From UBA2108 sp002713215 (GTDB taxonomy: Bacteria > Bacteroidota > Bacteroidia > Flavobacteriales_G > Salibacteraceae): a stretch of DNA of 64,000 nucleotides. This document shows, in pieces, positions 10,570 to 19,173 of the stretch; the first letter of the stretch is position 1, and each line of letters opens with the position of its first letter. Below the pieces are notes generated by a model that saw nothing but the letters and a program-made list of their open reading frames with translations, did not search any database and was not told the DNA's origin. Location: positions 1-64,000 of the forward strand of contig CALAPY010000063.1 of assembly GCA_937891015.1 (NCBI GenBank), read 5' to 3'. The translations under genes and the position numbers were made by a program.

Positions 10570-11569
10570 TTAATGCTAAGTCTTTTAAGGTATCCACCCA
10601 GGCTGGTTCGCTATTCAGGCTTTCCACCAGATCCAATTGCATACCACCATGTTTTAAGAATAATTCCTTGTACTCCACTCCAATTTCTATGGTGGTTTCC
10701 AGGCAATCACTCACAAAGGAAGGACTAAATACCAGTACTTTTTTGTTTCCAGCCTTGGCAAGTTCTACCAGAGTATTGTCTGCAAATGGTTCCAGCCAAT
10801 TTTTGTCTAACCTTGATTGGAATGCCACAGTAAAATTTGTACTATCAATCGATAACCTGGAACAGATCAGTCTGGCCGTTTCATAGCAGGTTGCTTTGTA
10901 ACAATACATACTTTCTTCACTTACCTCCGTTTCACAATTTCGGTCTGAACACAAATCTGCATCATAAACCTTATCAACTTGCCGCGTGGGCAGACCATGA
11001 AAACTAAAAACGAAATGGTTATAATCTTGTAAGTTGAATTTGTTGGCTTGTTTAACAATACTATCAATGAATCCGGGGTGGTCGTAAAACTGACCTACTA
11101 CTTTTACCGGGGGAATTACAAACCATTTGCCGATTATCTTATACAAGTATTCTACTGAACTTCCTGTTGTTGAACTGGCATATTGAGGATAAAGGGGGAT
11201 AGCTATAATTTCCCTGGGAATACTTTTCCTGATTTTTTCAAGAACATCTTTCAAATGTGGGTCTTGGTATCGCATGGCCAATTCAACTTGAAACTCTTCT
11301 CCCAACGATTCTTGAAGTTTGTTTTTTAGATCAACCCCATGTGTTACCAAAGGCGAGCCTTTAGGAGTCCAAAGCTGCTTGTAGATTTTTGCTGATTTTG
11401 GCGAGCGAAAGGGGACGATAATTAAATTGACTAATAACTTTCGAAATAGCCAGGGGATATCAATAACGCGTGGATCATTTAGGAATTCAGATAAATAACG
11501 CCTAACCGCGCTGGTAGTAGGGCTATTTGGCGTGCCAAGGTTTATTAAAAGAACAACGTGTTTATTCAT
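10562..11569 (-). CDS. hemH: Ferrochelatase
   Basis: This 335-residue protein inserts Fe2+ into the porphyrin at the end of heme synthesis, at the inner face of the cytoplasmic membrane. Family signatures are the LLINLGTPNSP start, the FSFHGLP motif with metal-binding His191, and the SDCLETTIEI motif with Glu291. Residues 207-236 contain five cysteines (207, 212, 223, 228, 236), more than in the E. coli enzyme; some bacterial ferrochelatases hold a [2Fe-2S] cluster with ligands in this region, so a cluster is possible here. It is the first gene of a hemH-pabB pair. Heme demand is high given the multiheme cytochromes at 42-50 kb. Confidence 0.95.
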   Translation of the reverse strand: MNKHVVLLINLGTPNSPTTSAVRRYLSEFLNDPRVIDIPWLFRKLLVNLIIVPFRSPKSAKIYKQLWTPKGSPLVTHGVDLKNKLQESLGEEFQVELAMRYQDPHLKDVLEKIRKSIPREIIAIPLYPQYASSTTGSSVEYLYKIIGKWFVIPPVKVVGQFYDHPGFIDSIVKQANKFNLQDYNHFVFSFHGLPTRQVDKVYDADLCSDRNCETEVSEESMYCYKATCYETARLICSRLSIDSTNFTVAFQSRLDKNWLEPFADNTLVELAKAGNKKVLVFSPSFVSDCLETTIEIGVEYKELFLKHGGMQLDLVESLNSEPAWVDTLKDLALNA

Positions 11570-11586
11570 TCACCATTTTTAAGCCG

Positions 11587-11594
11587 CAAAAGTA
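11587..11594 (-). promoter_or_regulatory. Probable -7 box for hemH
   Basis: On the minus strand this reads TACTTTTG, matching the Bacteroidota consensus TAnnTTTG, 17 bp before the hemH start codon. No convincing -33 TTG box was found. Confidence 0.5.
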
Positions 11595-11625
11595 TGCATA
11601 GTGTTTAGTATTGACATGTGCAGCT

Positions 11626-11633
11626 TACCTTTG
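11626..11633 (+). promoter_or_regulatory. Probable -7 box for the pseudouridine synthase gene
   Basis: TACCTTTG matches TAnnTTTG and lies 17 bp before the ATG at 11651, divergent from the hemH promoter. No clear -33 box. Confidence 0.5.
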
Positions 11634-11650
11634 CCGAATAATTTAAGGCG

Positions 11651-12700
11651 ATGGATCGGAGTAAGTCAAACAGGAAATCATTATCAGGAAAAAGATTCTC
11701 AGGTAAAATTGAAAGGAAAAGGTCTATTAACAGAGGTGATTCTAACGAAGCTGAAAATAGTTTTGGAAGGGAGATAAAGAAAGCCAAAGGGATCGATTCA
11801 GAGCCAAATACGAGCCAAAAGAAGAATTCATTTGCCCGAGGGGCAAATACATCAGGAATAAAAGGGAAAAGGCGGAATACTGATTCATTCTCGGGTAAAA
11901 GAGGTAGAAACTATGATAACTCGTCTAAATCAAAACCTAAGCGGCATGTTAAAGAAACATCGCAAGTTAGAGAAGCCTCAGATGAGGTTAGACTCAATAA
12001 ATACATAGCTTCTTCCGGAATATGTTCCCGTCGAGAAGCCGATAAGTTAATCGCAGACGGATTGGTTACAGTAAATGGAGAGGTAGTTACAATTTTAGGC
12101 ACCAAAGTGAAACCAAGCGATGTGGTGGAATATGGAGGAGAAAAATTGAGATTTGAGAAGTTTGTGTACTTATTGCTAAACAAGCCCAAGAATGTAATTA
12201 CAACTTCGGACGACCCTCAGGGAAGGTTAACTGTAATGGACATAATGTCGAATACGGTTAAAGAAAGAATTTACCCTGTCGGACGTTTGGACAGAATGAC
12301 CACAGGTCTTCTTTTGATGACCAATGATGGCGACCTGGCCAAAAAACTGGCACACCCTAAGTATAAGGTTCAAAAAGTTTATCATGTGGCACTGAGTAAA
12401 CCAGTAACCAGAAACGACATGAAAAAACTGACCGAAGGCGTTGAACTTGAAGATGGAATAGCAATTGCTGATGCGGTGTCGTATGTAGGAGATGGGACCA
12501 ATAAAAATGAAATTGGTATTAGTCTGCATAGCGGAAAGAATAGAGTGATCAGAAGAATGATGGAAACATTGGGATATAGTGTTTCAAAATTGGACAGGGT
12601 GTCTTTTGCAGGGTTGACAAAAAAGAATATTCCAAGGGGAAAGTGGCGAACATTGAACGAAAGAGAAGTGGGAATGCTAAAAATGATAAGCTACGTATGA
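11651..12700 (+). CDS. RluB/RsuA-family rRNA pseudouridine synthase with basic N-terminal tail
   Basis: The protein has 349 residues. Residues 1 to ~105 are a low-complexity Lys/Arg/Ser tail. An S4 RNA-binding domain follows (VRLNKYIASSGICSRREADK, ~112-160), then the catalytic domain with the GRLDRMTTGLL motif, whose Asp is the nucleophile of the RsuA/RluB/RluE/RluF group. It isomerises a specific uridine in rRNA. By similarity the likely target is the 23S rRNA position modified by RluB, but RsuA-type specificity cannot be excluded. The basic tail is common in Bacteroidota members of this family and probably adds RNA affinity. Confidence 0.88.
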   Translation: MDRSKSNRKSLSGKRFSGKIERKRSINRGDSNEAENSFGREIKKAKGIDSEPNTSQKKNSFARGANTSGIKGKRRNTDSFSGKRGRNYDNSSKSKPKRHVKETSQVREASDEVRLNKYIASSGICSRREADKLIADGLVTVNGEVVTILGTKVKPSDVVEYGGEKLRFEKFVYLLLNKPKNVITTSDDPQGRLTVMDIMSNTVKERIYPVGRLDRMTTGLLLMTNDGDLAKKLAHPKYKVQKVYHVALSKPVTRNDMKKLTEGVELEDGIAIADAVSYVGDGTNKNEIGISLHSGKNRVIRRMMETLGYSVSKLDRVSFAGLTKKNIPRGKWRTLNEREVGMLKMISYV

Positions 12701-12747
12701 TATCCATTTGTTCAAGTATTTTAAATGCCTAATAACTTCTGTAACGA

Positions 12748-15432
12748 GTGAAACTACTTAAGTATTTACTGTTATTTATTGTAATTGTTGCATTGGCGTT
12801 TGTCGGTATTGGATGGTATATTTCATCTCAATATGGTGCCATTGTTAAAAAGTTGGTAGTTGAAACCATCAACGAAAATTTAAAGAGTGAGGTTAAAGTA
12901 GCCTCAATAGAGGTAAGTACTTTTGATGAAATCCCTTATTTCAGTCTGGTTTTTAATGATGTAACCATTTTGGAGCCACCCCAATATCAAGAGACACCGG
13001 ATACCTTGTTTCAAATTAAAAACCTGTCGCTTCAATTTGATTTATTGGATATCTATCAAGGCAATTACCAGCTAAAGCAGGTAAAAATAAGCGATGGATT
13101 TGGTAGGTTTTTCGTGAATAAAAAGGGAGTAGAGAACTATTCTTTTTGGAAGTCAGACACCGTTGAAAGTGAGGAATCTGAATTTGTTTTTGAGCTTAAA
13201 CACGTCGATGTAGAAGGTGTAAGGTTTTCGTACATAGATCAATCCAAAAAAACAGGAGTTCGTACGCGTGTGCGGGACGCTAACGTTTCAGGGAATTTTA
13301 CTGCTGAAGCCCTAAAACTATTGGTCCAGGGAGACTTTACAACAACTTCGGTTAATGTGGGTGAGGTTCAATATGTAAACAACAGGGACCTGGAGGTAAA
13401 TACTGGAATTCAAATTGATACTGAAACCGATATTATTACATTTTTAAAGGGCGAGGTTCGGTTTAACAGAGCGTTTACACTAACTGCTTCCGGGAATATT
13501 TCAGGGTCAAATTATCGATTTGATATTGGAAGTAAAAAAATTAGGTTGGAACAGCTGAATTCACTAGTTCCAAAGCAGTTTTCGCATTACAAAACCTTGT
13601 ATGAAGGCAAGGGAGATGTACAACTCGATGTGTCTATCAAAGGAGATTACAGGACAAATTCCGCTCCGTTAATTCAAACTGATTTTTCACTAAGTAATGG
13701 TGAAATCATTGAGTTAAAAAGCAATGTTTCCGCTAATCAGATTGAGCTTACCGGTTATTATTCAAATGGAACGAATCGAAATTCTAAAAGCTCTGAACTG
13801 GGCTTGCAAAATATTTCGGCAAGCTTTCCATCAGGAACGATTAAGGGAGATGTAAGCATTAAAGATTTCAATAAAATGGTTATGGAATCAAATGTGTCAG
13901 GCAAACTGGATTTAAGTGAATTCCGAGAGTTTATTTCTGCCGAAAGTATTGATATGCTTGATGGGCTGTTGCATTTTGATGTTCAGGCAAAATTGATATT
14001 GTCGCGTTTAACAGGCGATAGAGTAGACATTACGGGTTCAAGATTGACCGGAGACCTGAAATTTTCTGAGGTAACAGCGCAATTCCAAAATAGCATGAAT
14101 ATTAATCAGCTGGAAGGTGAGATCATTTTCGATAAAAGAATTGCGAGAATTGTAAACGTAAATGGCCAGGTACAGTCTTCTAACGTGAAATTAAGTGGTG
14201 AAATTCAAAATGCTTTGCATTGGATCTTTATCCGGGATTCATTGAATGCACAGCCATTGAGAATTATGGCAACGCTGGAAGCAGACAAGATCGATGTGAT
14301 GCAATTTCTGCCTCAGCAAGTAGAATCAGAGGGTAACGAAACTGATCAGGGATTGAAGTTTCCGTTTTCTGAGCTTCAAATAAGTGCGAAGTTCGGTGAA
14401 TTTGATTGGGACCGTTTTCATGCGAATAATTTTAATGCAAAGTTGTTTTTATCCAATGGTAAAATGATAATGAACCCTGTTAGCTTCTCAGCCATGGATG
14501 GAAATTTCGATGGCAAGCTGACTCTCAGCCGGCAAAGGGATAATTCCTTTAAGTTGAAGCTTATCAGCAATAATTATGAAACCAACGTTCAAAAAATGTT
14601 TTTTGCGTTTTACAATTTTGGTCAGAATGAAATTACGGCAAAGAACATAAACGGTACATCAACAATTAATGTGGTGTTGGATGGTAAATTATCCGATCGA
14701 CTTGCCATTTTGCCGCAATCGATAGAATCGAATGCTAAAATTAAAATTACAGAAGGGCAGCTGGTCAACTATAGAAGCCTTAAAGTGGTTTCCGATTACT
14801 TTAGGAAAAACCTGGTTTTGAAGAACTTATTTCAGGCTGATAAACTCGAAGAAAGTTTGATGAAAGTAGATTTTGATGCATTGGAAAATGAGATATACAT
14901 CAAGGATCAAAAGGTGTTTTTACCTAGGATGTCCATAGGAACTTCGGTATTGAATCTAAATATTGAAGGTGTTCACCATTTTAATGGAGACATTGACTAC
15001 CGGTTGGATTTTGATATTAGTGAATTGCTTCTTAACGATAAAAGAGAGAAGAATAACGAATCGGTGGTTGACAACGAGAGTGGGGGAATTAGGATTTTTA
15101 TTCGAATGCATGGTCCGGCAGATGATCCTATTGTTGAAATTGATAAAGAGAGAAAGAAAGCCTATAAAAAGCAAAAACGCAGCCCAGAGAAAGTTGAATT
15201 TAGATCAGCCCTGAACCAGGAGTTTGGTTGGTTTAAAAAGGATACATCGCTTACCAGGAAAACCAGCTCCGAAGAATTTGAAATTGAGTGGGAGGAGGCT
15301 GATCAAGACAGCGTAACTACAAAAAAAGCACCAATTGACACCGCCAAGAAAAAGAATAAAAAATTAAAAGAAATATTCAAAGTTGATCCGGATGAAACCG
15401 ATGAGTTTGATTTTGGTGACGATGATTTCTGA
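12748..15432 (+). CDS. AsmA-like envelope protein
   Basis: The 894-residue protein has one N-terminal membrane segment (~5-26) and then a long beta-rich periplasmic region with no catalytic motif. The N-terminal stretch after the membrane anchor and the repeated KLxLSRxxDNSFKLKL-like strands resemble AsmA-family proteins, which form lipid-transfer bridges or affect outer-membrane assembly. The C-terminal ~100 residues turn into a charged Lys-rich then Asp/Glu-rich tail ending in DFGDDDF. The start is GTG at 12748; no ATG in frame gives an intact membrane anchor. It stands alone on the plus strand between rluB and the convergent CDF genes. Confidence 0.75.
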   Translation: MKLLKYLLLFIVIVALAFVGIGWYISSQYGAIVKKLVVETINENLKSEVKVASIEVSTFDEIPYFSLVFNDVTILEPPQYQETPDTLFQIKNLSLQFDLLDIYQGNYQLKQVKISDGFGRFFVNKKGVENYSFWKSDTVESEESEFVFELKHVDVEGVRFSYIDQSKKTGVRTRVRDANVSGNFTAEALKLLVQGDFTTTSVNVGEVQYVNNRDLEVNTGIQIDTETDIITFLKGEVRFNRAFTLTASGNISGSNYRFDIGSKKIRLEQLNSLVPKQFSHYKTLYEGKGDVQLDVSIKGDYRTNSAPLIQTDFSLSNGEIIELKSNVSANQIELTGYYSNGTNRNSKSSELGLQNISASFPSGTIKGDVSIKDFNKMVMESNVSGKLDLSEFREFISAESIDMLDGLLHFDVQAKLILSRLTGDRVDITGSRLTGDLKFSEVTAQFQNSMNINQLEGEIIFDKRIARIVNVNGQVQSSNVKLSGEIQNALHWIFIRDSLNAQPLRIMATLEADKIDVMQFLPQQVESEGNETDQGLKFPFSELQISAKFGEFDWDRFHANNFNAKLFLSNGKMIMNPVSFSAMDGNFDGKLTLSRQRDNSFKLKLISNNYETNVQKMFFAFYNFGQNEITAKNINGTSTINVVLDGKLSDRLAILPQSIESNAKIKITEGQLVNYRSLKVVSDYFRKNLVLKNLFQADKLEESLMKVDFDALENEIYIKDQKVFLPRMSIGTSVLNLNIEGVHHFNGDIDYRLDFDISELLLNDKREKNNESVVDNESGGIRIFIRMHGPADDPIVEIDKERKKAYKKQKRSPEKVEFRSALNQEFGWFKKDTSLTRKTSSEEFEIEWEEADQDSVTTKKAPIDTAKKKNKKLKEIFKVDPDETDEFDFGDDDF

Positions 15433-15461
15433 AGAGGTTGCGATCATACGCCCAACTATGG

Positions 15462-15551
15462 CTACCTTTTGCCTTTCTTTGGGCAAGTTTTGCAAGCAGA
15501 TTTACCTTTCTTTTTAAACCGCTTGCAGCATTTCTTTTTCTTTCCGCTCAT
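15462..15551 (-). CDS. Tiny Lys/Cys-rich protein (29 aa)
   Basis: An ATG at 15551 opens a 29-codon frame with stop TAG at 15462. It encodes MSGKKKKCCKRF followed by more lysines and a CKTCPKK motif: 13 lysines, two arginines and four cysteines (a CC pair and CxxC). It starts 5 bp after the stop codon of the CDF transporter gene, suggesting translational coupling. Such short KKKxCC / CxxCP proteins exist in other Bacteroidota as hypothetical genes, as far as I recall. The four cysteines could bind one metal ion, which would fit the upstream metal transporter, but that is inference. It is too short for most gene finders. Confidence 0.6.
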   Translation of the reverse strand: MSGKKKKCCKRFKKKGKSACKTCPKKGKR

Positions 15552-15556
15552 AATTT

Positions 15557-16468
15557 TTAGGGCTGCAAACGTACGCCAAACTTCTCTTCGTTTTCCACAT
15601 TTCCGATGGGTTCAAAATGAAGCATAATGTCGTACACATTATCCACCTTTTTTTTGATCGCATTTTCCACTTCAACGCCGAGAGAATGAACCTCCTTCAT
15701 CGGTAGATCTGGGTCGACTTCCACGTCCAGATCAATCATCAATAAATTCGATAATCGCCTAACTCGAACACGGTGAGGGTTATGTACCTGCGGTACCTGA
15801 TCTACCGCGTCGAATATTTTTTGATAGACCGCGGTGTCGTCTACCATGTCCATTAGTTCTGTACTGGTTTCTTTAAAAAGGTCAAAGGCAACCTTTAATA
15901 TCCAAATGCCAACAACCAGTGCTAGTGCATGGTCAATCCATCCTTTTCCGAAATAAATAGACAGGCTGATTCCCAGAAGCACACTAAGGGATAGAACGAT
16001 GTCGTTTCTCATGTTAATTGCATTGGCTACCAGCATTTTACTTTTTATCGATTTGCCTTTTTTCATGTGCCAAAACGATAGCATAAATTTTATTATTACA
16101 GACGCTATGGTTATATAAACTGCCTCCTTGCTTGGAGTAGCTGAATGGGAACCATTCCATAAACTCTGGCTAGAGGTAAACACAAGTTGAGCACCAATAA
16201 AGAAGATAAAGAATGAAAGCAACTTGGTAGCAATCGCTTCCACACGATTGTAACCATATGGAAATTTAGGATCGGGTGGACGCATCATAATTCTGGCTGC
16301 CACCAGTGTAACTACGTAGGTTGCCACATCATTAGAGCTATCAATTCCGTCACCAATAACGGCAAGTGAGTTGAACCAATGCCCTCCAACAACCTTTATT
16401 ATTGCAAGAAGTGTATTAATGCCAATTCCAACCCAGGAGGCCCTTATTATTTCCTGTTCCTTTGTCAC
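15557..16468 (-). CDS. Cation diffusion facilitator (CDF) family metal transporter
   Basis: The 303-residue protein has six predicted membrane segments and a cytosolic C-terminal domain (~residues 205-300) with the ferredoxin-like fold of CDF proteins (DLDVEVDPDLPMKEVHSLG). CDF proteins export divalent metals in exchange for protons. The site in TM2 reads DSSND (DxxxD) and the one in TM5 NMRND (NxxxD), so the metal site is DD-ND rather than the HD-HD of zinc transporters or the DD-HD of E. coli FieF. The substrate is therefore not assigned; Mn2+ or Fe2+ are possible. The Lys/Cys-rich mini-gene follows at once. Confidence 0.88.
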   Translation of the reverse strand: MTKEQEIIRASWVGIGINTLLAIIKVVGGHWFNSLAVIGDGIDSSNDVATYVVTLVAARIMMRPPDPKFPYGYNRVEAIATKLLSFFIFFIGAQLVFTSSQSLWNGSHSATPSKEAVYITIASVIIKFMLSFWHMKKGKSIKSKMLVANAINMRNDIVLSLSVLLGISLSIYFGKGWIDHALALVVGIWILKVAFDLFKETSTELMDMVDDTAVYQKIFDAVDQVPQVHNPHRVRVRRLSNLLMIDLDVEVDPDLPMKEVHSLGVEVENAIKKKVDNVYDIMLHFEPIGNVENEEKFGVRLQP

Positions 16469-16613
16469 TTTTAAGCCTGCTACAAGTGCTTAATGATAGT
16501 GCAAATAAAGAACATTGTGGCTTAAACAACGATTAATAAAGGCCTGGCTTGTATTACTGTATTGGCTTGTTGGGCTTTTGGAATAATTTAATGGAAAAGT
16601 TTACCTGAATCTC

Positions 16614-16913
16614 CTATTCATTGTACATGAGGTAAACGAAGTATTTTTCCGAATTGCTTTGTTCCAATTCTGTCTCCGGGTGCTTGGTTTCACATGCAGG
16701 AATATTCTTAAAACGATCGATCAGGTATTTTTCAAATGCCTCAGCCGAGTTTTTAATTACTGAACTACCAACCACTTCATACCGACTATAAGTTTGGGAA
16801 TATTTTTGTTTATATACTTCTTCGACCGGTCGGCCTGTTTTTCCAATACTAAATTTTGACAAGGACTTTATTTTTGGTTCAAACTCGTCCGCTCTTTCTT
16901 CAAACGTTACCAT
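16614..16913 (-). CDS. Small hypothetical protein (99 aa)
   Basis: Not recognised with confidence. The frame has an ATG start and composition like its neighbours. An internal stretch (KFSIGKTGRPVEE, then TYSRYEVVGSS and an acidic/aromatic helix EAFEKYLIDRFK) vaguely resembles compact GIY-YIG-like or T5orf172-type domains, but the GIY and catalytic residues are not clear. It has no signal peptide or membrane segment. It stands alone with ~145 bp before the CDF gene and ~340 bp of non-coding DNA upstream, so it is probably monocistronic. Confidence 0.5.
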   Translation of the reverse strand: MVTFEERADEFEPKIKSLSKFSIGKTGRPVEEVYKQKYSQTYSRYEVVGSSVIKNSAEAFEKYLIDRFKNIPACETKHPETELEQSNSEKYFVYLMYNE

Positions 16914-17253
16914 AACACTTCGTTTTCAGTTATACTTATTGATTGGTATAATTTACAATTGAGACAAACCAAACACGTAAAAGTTTGCCTTCTCAAACTT
17001 AATGATCAAACAGTGTCAAATTGAAATCGTTCAGTTAAGAGTAATTTTTTTTCGATCAATTGCCAATCGGGAAGTTTGTCTTTGGACCCAGTGAAAATGG
17101 ACATTTCAGGGATTCCGTTCTTGATTTTTGCAAAAGTGTTAATTTAGGGAATAACTTAAAATTTATAAGGTATACCTTATAAAATTCTAGGCTTTACCTG
17201 TTTATACAACTGGGGTATTTGTACAGTAAAGCTACCTCTAACTTGCAGGTCGG
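16914..17253. other. 340-bp intergenic region with a perfect 22-bp palindrome
   Basis: No credible gene is seen. The only structured element is the AT-rich palindrome at 17162-17183. The region holds the promoter zone of the small hypothetical gene and the 3' flank of the isochorismatase-like gene. Confidence 0.6.
17162..17183. promoter_or_regulatory. Perfect 22-bp palindrome (possible operator)
   Basis: The left arm TTTATAAGGTA (17162-17172) is followed directly by its exact reverse complement (17173-17183). It has no loop and is not followed by a T-run, so it looks more like a site for a dimeric DNA-binding protein than a terminator. It lies 70 bp past the stop of the isochorismatase-like gene and ~250 bp before the small hypothetical gene. 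Function unknown. Confidence 0.5.
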
Positions 17254-17796
17254 CTATTTAACCAATTGACTAATGGCTTTAAAAGATTTGGAATCAGAGG
17301 TTTTGCACAGCTCAAAAAGAATGGCTTCAACTGTGGTTAGCCGTATTCCTTCCTGTGCCATTCTTTTCAACGCTATTTCTTTGTCCAATGGATTTCTGGA
17401 GGAGACGGCGTCGACAACGACAACAGGCCTGTGACCGGATTCAACCAGATCAAGAGCGGTTTGCAAAACGCAGACATGAGATTCAATGCCAGAAAGAATA
17501 ATGTTTTCCTTGTAGTGTTCCTCAATCCTCATATTAAATTCTCCCAACCCACAACAAGAAAAGGTCATTTTTTCTAAGGCTTTATGGTCGCCAAGGGCCT
17601 CCTGGATAGCTGGAACCGTGTCACCCAAACCTTTTTTGTATTGAACCGTCACAATGGTAGGAATCTCCAAAATTTTCATACCTTTAATCAGGGTAGAACA
17701 TTTTTGAGTCAAAATTTCATTCTGATGAATATGGGGAAAAAGTCGATCTTGAATGTCAACTACTACAAATGAACAGTTCTCCTTTAGAATTCTCAT
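17254..17796 (-). CDS. Isochorismatase-fold cysteine hydrolase
   Basis: The 180-residue protein shows the triad of the isochorismatase-like hydrolases: Asp14 (VVVDIQD), Lys76 (LEKMTFS) and Cys109 (GIESHVCV). These enzymes cleave amide or ester bonds of small molecules. The overall pattern is closest to the YcaC/ISOC1-2 type of unknown substrate rather than nicotinamidase, which needs an extra metal-binding DxHxxH cluster not seen here. The ATG at 17796 lies 33 bp from a TAnnTTTG box. It diverges from the T9SS cargo gene, with no functional link apparent. Confidence 0.82.
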   Translation of the reverse strand: MRILKENCSFVVVDIQDRLFPHIHQNEILTQKCSTLIKGMKILEIPTIVTVQYKKGLGDTVPAIQEALGDHKALEKMTFSCCGLGEFNMRIEEHYKENIILSGIESHVCVLQTALDLVESGHRPVVVVDAVSSRNPLDKEIALKRMAQEGIRLTTVEAILFELCKTSDSKSFKAISQLVK

Positions 17797-17828
17797 GCCG
17801 CTGAATTTATATCTAATATTGTTTACAT

Positions 17829-17836
17829 CAAAAGTA
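17829..17836 (-). promoter_or_regulatory. Probable -7 box for the isochorismatase-like gene
   Basis: The minus strand reads TACTTTTG, a TAnnTTTG match, 33 bp before the start codon at 17796. Confidence 0.5.
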
Positions 17837-17840
17837 TAAT

Positions 17841-19139
17841 ATGATACGCATTTTAATACCCTTATTCTTGGGCTTATTTTTTAGTATGTCTGCTTCTTCC
17901 CAGGTTCAAATTGGGATGGCTGAAATGCCGGATAAAAACTCAAAAATTTTGTATTCCTATGCAAATGTTAATACGACCATTGACCATGCTAAAAAGGGCT
18001 CTGGTCAGACCTGGGATTATTCGGGTTTAACCTATGCGTTACAGTTACCGGAGGAATATAAAAGTGCTACCAGCATTAATTTTTTCTTTTTTGGAATTCA
18101 GAATGGATTTGGGACTAAAACTGCAGATAGTCTGGGTGTTGGTCAATTTATGATGAGGGATATTTACGATGTATTTAAAACTACGTCGAAAAAAATGACA
18201 GCAGAAGGACGTTCTCTAAAATACAATGGAATACCTGTTCCTCAGTTTTATTCCGATGCAGACGAAATTTATCAGTTTCCTCTGAAATATGGGAGAAAGG
18301 ATATATCTACCTTTAAAGTAAGCTTTAGTTTGGGCAACCAGTTTAGTATGGTCCAGGCAGGTGAGAGAACCAATGAAGTTGAGGGTGAAGGAAGTTTAAT
18401 TACTCCTTATAAAACTTATGCATCCTGCATTAAGATAAAGTCAGTGGTTGATGAAATTGATTCAATAAAGTTATTGAGTTTACCTTCTATTCCAATTCCG
18501 CGAAAAACGGTGGAATATAAGTGGTTTGCCCCAGGAGTGGTCGGCCCTGTTTTAGTTGTTTCGGGTGCTGAATTGTTGGGCCGATTTACTGTTCAGGAAA
18601 TTCGTTTTCAGGATGAGCCAGTATCCTTGGTTGGCTTTAAGGCTGACAAATATGTTGTTAGACTAAATGATGTTGTAACACTCAGCGACACATCAGCAAT
18701 AACTACATTTACTCGAACATGGAACATTACCCCAAATACATTCAATTTCGTGAATGGAACCAACGCTGGCTCAGAAAACCCAGAAATTGAGTTTACTTCG
18801 ATGGGAGCTTATGCGGTAGAATTATTGGTTAGAAACAGATTTGGGCAGATGTCTGAAAAACGAACGAATTATATCCAGGTGCTGGAAGCCGTATCAGTGG
18901 ATCAGACGGCCCTGATAAATAACAACTATACCTTATATCCTAATCCATGTGATGACGTGCTTCATTTGGGAAATTCAAAGCCAGGTGTTGCTCTTGAGGT
19001 TTTGGATTTAAATGGCAAGATTATGTTCGTTGACATTGGCCATGACGTAGTTAATGTCTCTAACTTAAAGGCTGGAATCTATTTGCTAAGAATCAAATCA
19101 GAGGAAGAAGTCACTTTCAGAAAGTTTCAAAAACTATAG
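17841..19139 (+). CDS. Secreted protein with PKD-like domain and T9SS type A sorting signal
   Basis: The 432-residue protein has a signal peptide (residues 1-21, ending SASSQ), a ~240-residue N-terminal region of unknown fold, and a PKD-like beta sandwich (~265-345, with TFTRTWNITPNTF and GAYAVELLVRN). The C-terminal ~75-residue domain has YTLYPNPCDDVLHL, LDLNGKIM and GIYLLRI, the hallmarks of the T9SS type A sorting domain. It is expected to cross the outer membrane by the T9SS and be attached or released after CTD cleavage. The N-terminal region resembles many uncharacterised Bacteroidota cargo proteins; no enzymatic motif was seen. Confidence 0.88.
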   Translation: MIRILIPLFLGLFFSMSASSQVQIGMAEMPDKNSKILYSYANVNTTIDHAKKGSGQTWDYSGLTYALQLPEEYKSATSINFFFFGIQNGFGTKTADSLGVGQFMMRDIYDVFKTTSKKMTAEGRSLKYNGIPVPQFYSDADEIYQFPLKYGRKDISTFKVSFSLGNQFSMVQAGERTNEVEGEGSLITPYKTYASCIKIKSVVDEIDSIKLLSLPSIPIPRKTVEYKWFAPGVVGPVLVVSGAELLGRFTVQEIRFQDEPVSLVGFKADKYVVRLNDVVTLSDTSAITTFTRTWNITPNTFNFVNGTNAGSENPEIEFTSMGAYAVELLVRNRFGQMSEKRTNYIQVLEAVSVDQTALINNNYTLYPNPCDDVLHLGNSKPGVALEVLDLNGKIMFVDIGHDVVNVSNLKAGIYLLRIKSEEEVTFRKFQKL

Positions 19140-19173
19140 CGATAGTTAGCCGGATAAATAGCGTTAAATCACA

